Shown one piece after another: positions 52,164-60,560 of a stretch of DNA of 64,000 nucleotides; positions within the stretch are counted from its first letter, which is position 1, and each line of letters starts with the position of its first letter. Location: the NCBI GenBank assembly GCA_965227095.1, contig CBDDFL010000002.1, forward strand, positions 310,001-374,000, in the 5' to 3' direction. A model generated the notes under the pieces. It saw only the letters and a list, made by a program, of their open reading frames with translations, was not told the origin of the DNA and searched no databases. A program made the position numbers and the translations under genes. This stretch comes from JANQMY01 sp965227095 (GTDB lineage Bacteria; Pseudomonadota; Alphaproteobacteria; JANQMY01).

Positions 52164-54032
52164 ATGAATATCCATCAAAAAGCACCGAAAATGTCGGTGA
52201 CCACGGGGTCGTTGCCGGCCTCGCGCAAGATTTACGTGCCCGGCGACCGGCACGACAGTGTGCGCGTGCCCATGCGCGAAATCAGCCTGCACGAAACGGC
52301 CAATGAACCGCCGGTGGTGGTCTATGACACATCCGGTCCGTATACGGATCCTGATGTGGATATCGACATCTACAAAGGGCTTGCCCCTTTGCGCCGTGAG
52401 TGGATCCTGGCGCGTGGAGATGTGGAAGACTACGACGGCCGTGTCGTGAAGCCGGAAGACAACGGCAATGTCACCGGCGACAAGCTGGTGTCGGAATTTC
52501 CAAATTTGCGCAACCCCCTGCGGGCGAAGGACGGCAAGGCAGTCACGCAAATCGCCTATGCGCGGGCGGGTATCGTCACCCCGGAAATGGAATACATCGC
52601 CATCCGCGAAAACATTGCGCGGGAAAAGGCGAAGGATTTGGCGACGGACGGCGAAAGCTTCGGCGCCGCCATTCCGGATTATGTGACGCCGGAATTCGTG
52701 CGCGATGAAGTGGCGCGCGGCCGGGCGATCATCCCGTCCAACATCAACCACCCGGAAACCGAACCCATGATCATCGGCCGGAACTTCCTGGTGAAGATCA
52801 ATGCCAATATCGGCAATTCGGCGGTGACGTCCAGCGTGGCCGAAGAAGTGGACAAGATGGTGTGGTCCATCCGCTGGGGCGCCGACACGGTGATGGACCT
52901 GTCGACCGGGCGCAACATTCACAACATCCGCGAATGGATCATGCGCAACAGCCCCGTGCCCATCGGCACCGTGCCGATTTACCAGGCGCTGGAAAAAGTG
53001 GACGGCGTTGCCGAAGACCTCAACTGGGACGTGTTCCGCGACACGCTGATCGAGCAGGCCGAACAAGGCGTGGATTATTTCACCATCCATGCGGGCGTGC
53101 GGCTGCCATACATTCACCTGACGGCGGACCGGGTGACCGGCATTGTCAGCCGGGGCGGGTCGATCATGGCGAAATGGTGCCTGGCGCACCACCGGGAAAG
53201 CTTCCTCTACACCCATTTCGATGAAATTTGCGACATTTGCCGCGCCTATGATGTGAGCTTCAGTCTGGGCGATGGTTTGCGGCCGGGCGCGATTGCGGAT
53301 GCCAATGACCGCGCGCAATTCGCCGAACTTGAAACCCTCGGTGAGCTGACGAAAATCGCCTGGGACAAGGATTGCCAAGTGATGATCGAAGGGCCCGGTC
53401 ACGTGCCCATGCACAAGATCAAAATCAACATGGACAAGCAGTTGGACGAATGTGGCGAAGCCCCGTTCTACACGCTTGGGCCACTGACCACGGACATCGC
53501 GCCGGGCTATGACCACATTACGTCGGGCATCGGGGCTGCCATGATCGGCTGGTTCGGCTGTGCCATGCTGTGTTACGTGACGCCCAAGGAACATTTGGGC
53601 CTGCCCGACCGGGACGACGTGAAAGTGGGTGTGGTCACCTACAAGATCGCGGCCCACGCGGCGGATCTGGCCAAGGGCCATCCGGGCGCGCAACGCCGGG
53701 ATGATGCGCTGTCGCGTGCGCGGTTTGAATTCCGTTGGGAAGATCAATTCAACCTGTCTTTGGATCCGGACACCGCGAAGGATTTCCACGACCAAACCTT
53801 GCCGAAGGAAGCGCACAAAGTGGCGCATTTCTGTTCCATGTGCGGGCCCAAATTCTGCTCCATGAAGATTTCGGCGGAAGTGCGGGATTATGCGCAGAAC
53901 GGCATGGAAGAAATGTCGGAAAAGTTCAAGGAACAGGGCGGGCTGATTTATCAGCCTAAAGAGGAAGTGGAAGACGCCCTGGCGATCCAAACCTCCAACA
54001 AGGCCCTGTCCACCCCGCCCGCCGCGGAATAG
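52164..54032 (+). CDS. thiC: Phosphomethylpyrimidine synthase ThiC
   Basis: 622 aa radical-SAM enzyme converting aminoimidazole ribotide to HMP phosphate in thiamine synthesis. C-terminal cluster motif CSMCGPKFC at Cys557, Cys560, Cys565; upstream NSAVTSSVAEEVDKMVWSIRWGADTVMDLSTG, EGPGHVPMHKI and FYTLGPLTTDIAPGYDHITSGIGAAMIGW. Start ATG 52164 with TAGGAGG; the riboswitch lies upstream. No other thi gene follows in the window. Confidence 0.97.
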   Translation: MNIHQKAPKMSVTTGSLPASRKIYVPGDRHDSVRVPMREISLHETANEPPVVVYDTSGPYTDPDVDIDIYKGLAPLRREWILARGDVEDYDGRVVKPEDNGNVTGDKLVSEFPNLRNPLRAKDGKAVTQIAYARAGIVTPEMEYIAIRENIAREKAKDLATDGESFGAAIPDYVTPEFVRDEVARGRAIIPSNINHPETEPMIIGRNFLVKINANIGNSAVTSSVAEEVDKMVWSIRWGADTVMDLSTGRNIHNIREWIMRNSPVPIGTVPIYQALEKVDGVAEDLNWDVFRDTLIEQAEQGVDYFTIHAGVRLPYIHLTADRVTGIVSRGGSIMAKWCLAHHRESFLYTHFDEICDICRAYDVSFSLGDGLRPGAIADANDRAQFAELETLGELTKIAWDKDCQVMIEGPGHVPMHKIKINMDKQLDECGEAPFYTLGPLTTDIAPGYDHITSGIGAAMIGWFGCAMLCYVTPKEHLGLPDRDDVKVGVVTYKIAAHAADLAKGHPGAQRRDDALSRARFEFRWEDQFNLSLDPDTAKDFHDQTLPKEAHKVAHFCSMCGPKFCSMKISAEVRDYAQNGMEEMSEKFKEQGGLIYQPKEEVEDALAIQTSNKALSTPPAAE

Positions 54033-54147
54033 GGCGGCTTCGGGCTCACTCCCCTCCCTTGATGGGAGGGGTTGGGGGAGGGTGAACGACCTAAACGTCA
54101 CATAGTCCCCCACTACGTGCCCTTTAGGGGTGCGTCTTCGTTCAATT

Positions 54148-54408
54148 GTCATCCCGGACGGCGCAAACGCGCCTATCTGGGATCCAAATCCCCTGTGCCA
54201 ATGGAGCTGATGTGGGTGGTTATGGGTCCCAGCTTTCGCTGGGACGACAAAATGGATGTTTTGCGCCGCCTGAGCACATTCTCCTACCGTCACCCCCGGG
54301 TTTGGCCCGGGGGTCCACGGGCCGTGCAGCAAACTAGCGCTGCGTCCACTCCTCGTCAGACAAGCCGCCAGCACGATTGGATCCCCGGAATAAATCCGGG
54401 GATGACGG
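54148..54408. repeat. Series of GTCATCCC-type palindromic spacer repeats
   Basis: Three units: GTCATCCC ... GGGACGAC (54148-54247), CCGTCACCCCCGGGTTTGGC with GGGGGTCCACGG (54287-54320) and TGGATCCCCGG ... CCGGGGATGACGG (54378-54408). Each can fold as a hairpin. No gene is visible between the thiC stop and 54896; this series, element B and another pair of hairpins account for most of it. Confidence 0.7.
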
Positions 54409-54475
54409 CTGAGGATGTGGCATCCCCGATTCCTATTTTGAGACATTTTGGACAGGTGAAAAGCACCCATAAGGG

Positions 54476-54630
54476 TGGGCGCATGGGGTTGATCCAATAT
54501 TAGGATGCCTGGCCTGCCCACTCCCCCAAAATCGGACGTTGGCCAACCACCCCAAGGGTACCCTGGCGGGTGGTTGGGAGGGGGAGTCGGGTAGCCTGGC
54601 CCATAAACACTGGGCGCATGGGGTTCATCC
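54476..54630. repeat. Dispersed element B (reverse orientation of element A)
   Basis: TGGGCGCATGGGGTTGATCC at 54476-54495 and TGGGCGCATGGGGTTCATCC at 54611-54630 are the reverse complement of element A's end repeats, again in direct orientation to each other. Inside is CCAACCACCC / GGGTGGTTGG (54543-54552 with 54568-54577) around a GGGTACCC loop, plus TGGCCTGCCCACTCCCCC, the counterpart of GGGGAGTGGGCAGGCCA. Confidence 0.85.
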
Positions 54631-54791
54631 AAGACTCGCGATAGACCCCGGGTCTTCACCCAACAAAAAAGGGCCCATCCGGGCCCCCATACAAATTTAG
54701 TAATTTCAGTCGCCATACCGAGGCACTCCACTGAATGCCTCCCTCTCTTCGCATTCTAACACTATTCAGCTCCCGATGCATCAAATTCCCA

Positions 54792-54886
54792 CCGTCATCC
54801 CGCACTTGGTGCGGGATCCATACCCCCAGTGCTGGTCGGGTTGAGGTCAGTGAATATGGATTCCCGCTTTCGCAGGGATGACAGGC
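54792..54886. repeat. Paired palindromic spacer repeats
   Basis: CCGTCATCCCGCAC-TTG-GTGCGGGATCC (54792-54819) and GGATTCCCGC-TTTC-GCAGGGATGAC (54858-54883): two hairpins of the GTCATCCC family in opposite order, just downstream of the membrane protein ending at 54897 on the minus strand. Confidence 0.7.
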
Positions 54887-54896
54887 GTGGGGTGAA

Positions 54897-55436
54897 CTAA
54901 CCGGCAGCCCACGCATTAATCGCATCGACAATTTTCCGTTCGGCGTTTTCGCCGCCGGAAAAATAATAAGTCAGCGGCACTTCATTGGGCGGCGTTTGGC
55001 GAAAGCCGCGGCGCGTTTGTTTTTGGATGTCATCGCGCAGATCGGCGGGCATCTCATCGACCATGGCGTCGTCGAACACCAGCACCACGCGATAAGTGGT
55101 GCCGTCGCTACTGTCGCTTTTATCGAGGCGCGCGTGGTGAAAATGTTCTAGGCGAAAGCGCCGCTGCTCGGTGCGCAACACCCCGCGGCGCGACAGCTTA
55201 ATCGTTCCCAAGGCCCGGCTGAACCGCACATCCACCCAATGGACGGTGAAATGGATGATCACCACAATCATGGTCAGCATAAAGACCATGACACCGCGCG
55301 CCACCGGCTCCATGGTCGACCATTCGTCCCACAGCAGCCATCCGATGACGCCCGCCATCAGGCCGAGGAACCCGGCCAAAAACCACGGGCGTTCCGCCAG
55401 AACCAATCGGCTGTGGTTTTGTTCGGCGATTTTCAT
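54897..55436 (-). CDS. Two-helix membrane protein of unknown function
   Basis: 179 aa. Two closely spaced helices (FLAGFLGLMAGVIGWLLW near residues 19-36 and GVMVFMLTMIVVIIHFTVHW near 48-67) then a soluble C-terminal domain with RRGVLRTEQRRFRLEHFHHARLDKSDSSDGTTYRVVLVFDDAM and MPADLRDDIQKQTRRGFRQ. It resembles PH-like membrane proteins in layout but I do not recognise the family. ATG 55436 is the first Met after the palindromic repeat. Confidence 0.7.
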   Translation of the reverse strand: MKIAEQNHSRLVLAERPWFLAGFLGLMAGVIGWLLWDEWSTMEPVARGVMVFMLTMIVVIIHFTVHWVDVRFSRALGTIKLSRRGVLRTEQRRFRLEHFHHARLDKSDSSDGTTYRVVLVFDDAMVDEMPADLRDDIQKQTRRGFRQTPPNEVPLTYYFSGGENAERKIVDAINAWAAG

Positions 55437-55449
55437 GGGCCCACTATAA

Positions 55450-55504
55450 CCTCCCCACAAAGGGGAGGTCGAAAACTGTTTTCAAACAGTTTTCGGGTGG
55501 GGGT
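55450..55504. repeat. Palindromic module (copy 2), left flank of the DUF559 gene
   Basis: CCTCCCCACAAAGGGGAGG (55450-55468), then GTC, then a perfect 11-bp stem GAAAACTGTTT/AAACAGTTTTC (55471-55494), then GGGTGGGGGT. The outer words GGGGAGGTCGAAAA and TTTTCGGGTGGGGGT are the inverse of those in the right flank at 55882-55940. Confidence 0.8.
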
Positions 55505-55522
55505 GACGTGTTATGCTAAGGC

Positions 55523-55906
55523 ATGCCGATCGATGAGAGCCAAAAGTCTCGGTCACGAGACCTCAGAAGAAACGCAACAGATGCTGAACGAAAGCTCTGG
55601 AAACATCTTTGCCAGAAGCAACTCGACGGTATTCACTTTCGGCGGCAGGTGCCCATTGGACCTTACTTTGTGGATTTTCTCAGCCACCAACATAAGCTCA
55701 TTATCGAACTTGATGGCGGGCACCATGGTTCGACGGATCAGGCCGAGCATGACGAAAGAAGAACTTCCTATCTTCAGGATGAGGGATACCAAGTGCTGCG
55801 ATTCTGGAACAACGATGTGGCAAATAACTTGGATGGAGTCCTTACTTCCATCCGCGTGGCGACTAAGGAGCGTGACCGCTTACCCCCACCCGAAAAACCA
55901 GACTAA
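55523..55906 (+). CDS. DUF559 (endonuclease-like) domain protein
   Basis: 127 aa. RDLRRNATDAERKLWKHLCQKQLDGIHFRRQVPIGPYFVDFLSHQHKLIIELDGGHH and DEGYQVLRFWNNDVANNLDGVL are diagnostic of DUF559, a PD-(D/E)XK-like fold related to Vsr; acidic residues in FVDF and IELDGG match the expected metal site. Only a weak AAGG precedes the ATG. The last eight or so codons and the stop lie inside the right-hand palindromic module, so the C-terminus is formed by repeat sequence. Confidence 0.88.
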   Translation: MPIDESQKSRSRDLRRNATDAERKLWKHLCQKQLDGIHFRRQVPIGPYFVDFLSHQHKLIIELDGGHHGSTDQAEHDERRTSYLQDEGYQVLRFWNNDVANNLDGVLTSIRVATKERDRLPPPEKPD

Positions 55907-56014
55907 CGTCCGATTTTTCGACCTCCCCACATGGGGGAGGTTAAGGCGGTTTGATTCTATTTAACCTCCCCCTTGTGGGGAGGTCGGCGAACGACGTGAG
56001 CCGGGTGGGGGTGA
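55882..56014. repeat. Palindromic modules (copies 3 and 4), right of the DUF559 gene
   Basis: Copy 3: ACCCCCACCCGAAAA (55882-55896) and TTTTTCGACCTCCCC with ACATGGGGGAGG (55914-55940). Copy 4: CCTCCCCCTTGTGGGGAGG (55965-55983) then GTCGGCGAACGACGTGAGCC and GGGTGGGGGTGAG. The rest of the gap to 56208 holds no gene that I can support. Confidence 0.78.
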
Positions 56015-56208
56015 GGCGCGCGCAAAAGTATCTTTGGCTCTTTATTCGGCGGCTGAGAACAGACGCATCTCGGCTCAATTTTACTCAAATCCAGACCTCT
56101 AACAGTCTACGGAATTCTCTTAGGGTTTCTTTAAGAGTCTGTGCGAGGCTTAACACATCTGAAGATTTCGTATCTCCTTGAACACTGAACGTCGTTGGGG
56201 CTTCACAC

Positions 56209-56700
56209 ATGTCGAAAACACTGGCTGTCTTTTTGTCACCTCTTTCCGCGGTCATCGCTTTATTGATGGTCGGGGTGGCGGCGGCCAGTGTGATGATGGG
56301 TGTGCAAGCCAATGTGTTGGGGGATGCGGTGGCGGCCTCTCGCTTCGGCCTCGTCGCGTCGACCCTGATCGAAATCTATCTCTTTTATACGCTCATGTGG
56401 TTGCCCTTGATTTGGGTTCTGTCGGCAGCGTTTCTGGGCGGCATGTGGTTTCTGCGGCGCAAGGGCGTGTCGGTCGATCTGAGCCTGCCGGAAAAGGGCC
56501 GCATGGCCTGGTTCACCCTGGTGCTCAGCATTCCGGTCACCGCCTTTACCACATCGCTGCCGCTTAACGGCGCTGTCGGGTTGGCCTTGTTGCTGACGGC
56601 AACCGGATTGGCGCTGTGCGCCGCCACCAGCGCGATCTACTTCCACTTTGGCCGCGGTTCGGCGGTGGCGGCTCCCCGCATGGCGTTCGCGCCCGCCTAA
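56209..56700 (+). CDS. Four-helix membrane protein (paralogue A)
   Basis: 163 aa with four predicted helices (residues ~4-28, 46-78, 98-118, 122-146). FLSPLSAVIALLMVGVAAAS, YLFYTLMWLPLIWVLSAAFLGGMWFLRRKGV and SIPVTAFTTSLPLNGAVGLALLLTATGLALCAATSAIYFHFG align with the next gene. No known domain. Probably a small integral protein pair from duplication. Confidence 0.72.
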   Translation: MSKTLAVFLSPLSAVIALLMVGVAAASVMMGVQANVLGDAVAASRFGLVASTLIEIYLFYTLMWLPLIWVLSAAFLGGMWFLRRKGVSVDLSLPEKGRMAWFTLVLSIPVTAFTTSLPLNGAVGLALLLTATGLALCAATSAIYFHFGRGSAVAAPRMAFAPA

Positions 56701-56884
56701 CACAGGACCTGCCGCCTCATCTGACGGCGAATTGGTGTCAGGGACGCTAAGGGTATAACCGTCTGCCTAAAGACAAACGATCGTTAACCATAGAGATAAC
56801 TAACATACACGCGGGCGTTGACTTGGACGCCGCCCTCCCGCACTGTCTCAACCTGGGACAACAAAAGCGGTTAGGTTGGGGGCA

Positions 56885-57367
56885 ATGCTGGGGGCCAGGT
56901 TCTGGACCACACTGTTTGTGATATTTTTGGCGCCTCTCTCAGCGGCGGCCATTTGGCTGTTGATCGCGGCGGGCGCGTCCACCGTGCTGTTTCTGTTGGA
57001 AGGCAAGGGCGTCACACGGACGGAATTTGTTTTCCTTTTCCTGAACTTCATCGATTTGTATGCCACCTATCTGTTGCTGTGGGTGCCGTTTGCCTGGTTC
57101 CTGATGTGCTTTGGGGCCGCCGGTAAATGGGTGCTGCAGCGCAAAGTCTTCTCGCGCGATCTTCTTTTCTTTCCCAACTGGCCCAGTTTGTGTGTGGGCG
57201 GATTGTTGTGTCTGCCCGTGGCGGCGGCGTCCGCGTCGCTGCCGGTCGACGGGCCGGAGGTCCTGCCCCTTTTGACGTCCACCGGGGTGATCCTGTGTTT
57301 CACCACGGCGATGATTTATTGCAATCTTCTTGGTAACCAAACCCGGCTTGAAAAAGTGTCGGATTAA
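56885..57367 (+). CDS. Four-helix membrane protein (paralogue B)
   Basis: 160 aa. FLAPLSAAAIWLLIAAGAS, YATYLLLWVPFAWFLMCFGAAGKWVLQRKV and CLPVAAASASLPVDGPEVLPLLTSTGVILCFTTAMIYCNLLG align position by position with paralogue A. ATG 56885 is preferred to TTG 56876. The 184-bp gap to paralogue A contains no visible gene. Function unknown. Confidence 0.7.
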   Translation: MLGARFWTTLFVIFLAPLSAAAIWLLIAAGASTVLFLLEGKGVTRTEFVFLFLNFIDLYATYLLLWVPFAWFLMCFGAAGKWVLQRKVFSRDLLFFPNWPSLCVGGLLCLPVAAASASLPVDGPEVLPLLTSTGVILCFTTAMIYCNLLGNQTRLEKVSD

Positions 57368-57497
57368 CCAGAATAGCTTGCATTTTAAGCTTCAATTAAC
57401 CTAAAGCGTTCCTTACCTTGTCCCCTAGAGGCGCATATGGGCCGGATCTGACATCGCGGCCATATGAACAGGCAATTCTTTAGACATTTGGTGGGGT

Positions 57498-57530
57498 GGG
57501 GGTGCAGCCGCTGATAAGCGCTGCGCCCCC
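57498..57530 (+). terminator. Strong hairpin between paralogue B and the ABM gene
   Basis: GGGGGTGCAGCCGCT and AGCGCTGCGCCCCC pair over about 14 bp with one bulge and a GATA loop, followed by GCTACCGTTTTGCGG. No clean T-run, so termination is plausible, not certain. The rest of 57368-57639 holds nothing else that I can support. Confidence 0.5.
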
Positions 57531-57639
57531 GCTACCGTTTTGCGGCCGGTTTTGGGCGGCACGCGCACTCTTCCTAATCAGCGCCATCGTGGTAAACTGT
57601 CGGGCGGGTCTCTAACGCGCTCTAGTGGGAGGTGTGCGG

Positions 57640-57936
57640 ATGTTTGTGGCCATTACCAGACTGGATTTCGATCCGTCGTTGAAAGACGACATGATCGACC
57701 TGGCGCGTAAAACCGCGCCGATTTTCCGACAACAAAAAGGCAATAAGGGTGTGTGGGCGCATGTGTCCAAGGACGGCCACCAAACCATGATGTATTTGTT
57801 GTGGGAAACGGAAGACGACCATCTGGCCTGCATGCAGAGTATGGATTTCGCCAGCGTCAACCCCGCTTTCGAGGCGCTGATGAAATCGGGCAAGGTGGCG
57901 TTCACCATGGACAGCTACGCCACGGTGGAAAGCTAG
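57640..57936 (+). CDS. ABM-type (antibiotic biosynthesis monooxygenase-like) protein
   Basis: 98 aa ferredoxin-like dimeric alpha+beta barrel type: MFVAITRLDFDPSLKDDMIDLARKTAPIFRQQKGNKGVWAHVSKDGHQTMMYLLWETEDDHLACM. GGGAGG 9 nt before ATG 57640. Many such proteins are cofactor-free monooxygenases or heme-degrading relatives; no heme-ligand His pattern is obvious here. GH84 gene starts 51 bp downstream. Confidence 0.75.
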   Translation: MFVAITRLDFDPSLKDDMIDLARKTAPIFRQQKGNKGVWAHVSKDGHQTMMYLLWETEDDHLACMQSMDFASVNPAFEALMKSGKVAFTMDSYATVES

Positions 57937-57987
57937 AACAGGCGCGGAATTAACAAACCAACAAACGACAGAGTATAGAGTGCGCGC

Positions 57988-59073
57988 ATGAAGTCCGCTA
58001 ATCCACATCCCTTTCGCCTGGGCGTGATTGAAGGGTTCTATGGAACTCCGTGGTCTCACGACGCGCGGGTTGCCTTCGCCGAGTTTATGGTGGCGCATGG
58101 CCTGTCGTTTTATCTGTATGCGCCCAAAGCGGATGCCCATTTGCGCAAAGCCTGGCGCACGCCCTTTCCCGATGCGCAATTGGCACAGCTTGCCGCCTTA
58201 TCGACGGCGTTTCATACGGCCGGGGGATTGTTTGGCGTGGGGTTGAGCCCGTTTGAAGTCTATCGGGATTTTGGGGCCGCCGAAAAGCAAGCTTTGTCCG
58301 ACAAGATCCATCAGCTTAATGATGTGGGTTGCGATATGCTCGCGATCCTGTTCGACGATATGCGGGGCGACGTGCCCAAGCTTGCGGAAACACAAGTGGC
58401 CATCTTGGACTATATCGAGCAGGTTACCACCGCCGGCCAGATCATCTTTTGCCCCACCTATTATTCCGATGACGGCGTGCTGGAGCGCGTGTTCGGCGAT
58501 ATGCCGGCGGGCTATCTGGAGGATTTGGGGCGGATGCTGGACCCGGCCATCGATATTTTCTGGACCGGCCCCAAAGTGGTGAGCCACGATTACCCGCTGG
58601 ATCATCTGACGGCCGTTGCCGACAGACTGCGGCGAAAGCCGTTCCTTTGGGATAATTACCCGGTCAATGACAGCGAGAAAATGTCGAAGCATCTGCATCT
58701 GCGCGGGGTGACGGGGCGGCCCCATGGCTTGCGCGATGTGCTGGCCGGGCACGCGGCGAACCTGGCGCTTCAGCCCATGTTATCGCGCTTGCCGCTGCAA
58801 ACGCTCAGTGAATGTTACCATTTGGGCGACAGCTACCGGGCCGGCAAAGCCTTTGACCGGGCGGTGCACGACCAATGCGATGCGGCCACAGCGGATGCAT
58901 TGTGTACGGATCTTCCGCTGTTGCATGATGCGGGGATGGATCAGCTGTCCACGCATCAGAAACAGGTGCTGGTCGTGAAGTATGAGGCCCTGTCGGCCAG
59001 CCCCTTCGCCCAGGAAGTGGTGGCCTGGCTCAAAGGGGCGTATGAATTCGATCCGGCCTGTCTTACGGACTGA
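57988..59073 (+). CDS. GH84 family beta-N-acetylglucosaminidase (O-GlcNAcase-like)
   Basis: 361 aa. GVIEGFYGTPWSHDAR at residues 12-27, YLYAPKADAHLRKAWR, and the adjacent catalytic Asp123-Asp124 in ILFDDMRGD used for substrate-assisted hydrolysis in GH84. CPTYYSDD, DIFWTGPKVVS and FLWDNYPVND complete the pattern. No signal peptide, so it likely acts on cytosolic N-acetylhexosamine conjugates; shorter than multidomain bacterial GH84 enzymes, just the catalytic barrel and a helical tail. Confidence 0.9.
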   Translation: MKSANPHPFRLGVIEGFYGTPWSHDARVAFAEFMVAHGLSFYLYAPKADAHLRKAWRTPFPDAQLAQLAALSTAFHTAGGLFGVGLSPFEVYRDFGAAEKQALSDKIHQLNDVGCDMLAILFDDMRGDVPKLAETQVAILDYIEQVTTAGQIIFCPTYYSDDGVLERVFGDMPAGYLEDLGRMLDPAIDIFWTGPKVVSHDYPLDHLTAVADRLRRKPFLWDNYPVNDSEKMSKHLHLRGVTGRPHGLRDVLAGHAANLALQPMLSRLPLQTLSECYHLGDSYRAGKAFDRAVHDQCDAATADALCTDLPLLHDAGMDQLSTHQKQVLVVKYEALSASPFAQEVVAWLKGAYEFDPACLTD

Positions 59074-59092
59074 CGGCTCCGCTTGAACAGAG

Positions 59093-59488
59093 CTAGAACT
59101 GCCCCGCGATCGCGTAAACGGCCATGACCAGACCGGTGACATAGGTGCCCAATGCGCCGACAAAGCGGAACGGGTTGGCTTTGTTCATGGTTTCGCCGGT
59201 GATCATCCCGAATACAATCAACACACGGCAGACCACCGCGGCGATCATCACCCAGCCAATCCAGTGCGACGGTTGAAACGTGCCGATATAGGCCATGAGC
59301 ACCGCTAGCATGGGCGCGTATTCGATGGTGTTGCCATGGGCGCGATTCATTTTGTACATGAGGCTCGACGGATCTTCGCTGGCGCCATAAAGGGTTTCCG
59401 TGCGTGCCCGGGTAAGCGACACCGCAAAGCCCAAGCCGAACACCAAAAGACCTAAAATCCCAATACAGATAACCGCAATTGCCATCAT
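59093..59488 (-). CDS. MAPEG family membrane protein
   Basis: 131 aa, four helices. LYGASEDPSSLMYKMNRAHGNTIEYAPMLAVLMAYIG is the MAPEG signature (RAHGNTIEYAP), followed by ICRVL-like VVCRVLIVFGMITGE. The family has glutathione-dependent peroxidase/transferase or leukotriene synthase-like activity in the membrane. Convergent with GH84, 19 bp apart. Confidence 0.87.
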   Translation of the reverse strand: MMAIAVICIGILGLLVFGLGFAVSLTRARTETLYGASEDPSSLMYKMNRAHGNTIEYAPMLAVLMAYIGTFQPSHWIGWVMIAAVVCRVLIVFGMITGETMNKANPFRFVGALGTYVTGLVMAVYAIAGQF

Positions 59489-59580
59489 GGCCCATCTCCC
59501 TTTTTTGTGTCCGCGAGTCTATGCGGGTCTACGGATGAATGCCAGCCCGAATTCGGTCAAAAAGTGTCAGTAGCTGTCAG

Positions 59581-59886
59581 CTAGGGGATGCGTGCAAGGC
59601 TCTTGAGCAAATGTGCACAGTCTGTTTCCGGGCCGTCCACAAACGCATAGGCCGTGGCCGTGCGGTGGAAGAGCGGCTTACCGTCGCGCAAGACACTCAG
59701 TACAATGAGGTGTTCCGAAAGGGCGGCGATCTTCGAATTTGGCGGCACGAGGGCCACTTCCTGTGGGGTCAGCGGCAGCCAGGTGCCGTCGGATTTCACG
59801 GCAACCCACCACTTCAATTCGTAAGCGCGCCCGAGATCGTCCAGACGGGCAAGGGGAATGGCCTCTTCAAGGGTGGTGGGCAGCAT
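59581..59886 (-). CDS. Conserved-looking hypothetical protein
   Basis: About 101 aa from ATG 59886, which has AAGG 8 nt upstream; longer starts at 59919 and 59985 exist. LGRAYELKWWVAVKSDGTWLPLTPQEVALVPPNSKIAALSEHLIVLSVLRDGKPLFHRTATAYAFVDGPE suggests a small beta-rich cytosolic protein. Family not recognised. Confidence 0.55.
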   Translation of the reverse strand: MLPTTLEEAIPLARLDDLGRAYELKWWVAVKSDGTWLPLTPQEVALVPPNSKIAALSEHLIVLSVLRDGKPLFHRTATAYAFVDGPETDCAHLLKSLARIP

Positions 59887-60047
59887 GGATTGCCTTACAA
59901 CACGGATTTGGATGAACATTGTGTCTCGGGAAGACTGTAACCTATTCCCCAAGGCCCGGTTGAAAATTTGTCGGGAAGGCATCATAGGATGGTGTCAGGC
60001 AGTAGTCGACCACCGAGAAGGCAAACACATCATGATTGAAAAGAACG

Positions 60048-60560
60048 ATGACTGACAAGAACGCCCAGACGCCCTATCTTTTACGCCCGGCGGATCAACA
60101 AGCCATTGATGAGGTGACGTTCGTGCACCAGCATAACCCCAATGGCATTCGCCATACGCGCACTTTGACCGATGCGCTGGGGTTCGAGGATATGGGTGTT
60201 CATTTGGTGCGCCTGGTTCAGGGCAATGACAGCTCCGAACTGCACTATCATGAAGAAGATGAAGAATTCATCTATGTGATATCGGGGCGCGGCACCACGC
60301 AAATCGCTGATGAGGTGTATGATATCGGGCCGGGCGATTTTATGGCCTTTCCGAAAAATTCTCCGGCGCATAATATGCATAATCCGTATTCAGAGGATTT
60401 GGTGTATCTTGTCGGCGGCACGCGGGCGCCCATCGACATTTGTAACTATCCGGACAAAGGCTTGCGGCAATTCCGCGTTCATGGACAACGCGAATGGACG
60501 GAAACGAAGAACCTGACCCGGGGCGCCTCCCGCATCCTGCATAAGGACAAAACGAAATGA
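60048..60560 (+). CDS. Cupin domain protein
   Basis: 170 aa. Cupin motif 1 SELHYHEEDEEFIYVISGRGTTQIADEVYDIGPGDFMAFP with His66, His68 and Glu72 as likely metal ligands, and motif 2 around SPAHNMHNPYSEDLVYLVG. Single-domain metal-binding jelly roll; enzymatic or binding role unknown. It overlaps the SDR gene by 4 nt, so both act together. Confidence 0.85.
   Translation: MTDKNAQTPYLLRPADQQAIDEVTFVHQHNPNGIRHTRTLTDALGFEDMGVHLVRLVQGNDSSELHYHEEDEEFIYVISGRGTTQIADEVYDIGPGDFMAFPKNSPAHNMHNPYSEDLVYLVGGTRAPIDICNYPDKGLRQFRVHGQREWTETKNLTRGASRILHKDKTK

Noticed and set aside
51738..54731. Very long minus-strand open frame (997 codons) opposite thiC
   Set aside because: It runs antisense to thiC, the riboswitch and intergenic repeats and has no family features; a consequence of biased codon use.
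54033..54896. Short open frames in the repeat-rich gap after thiC
   Set aside because: They follow palindromic repeat sequence, lack ribosome sites and show no protein features.
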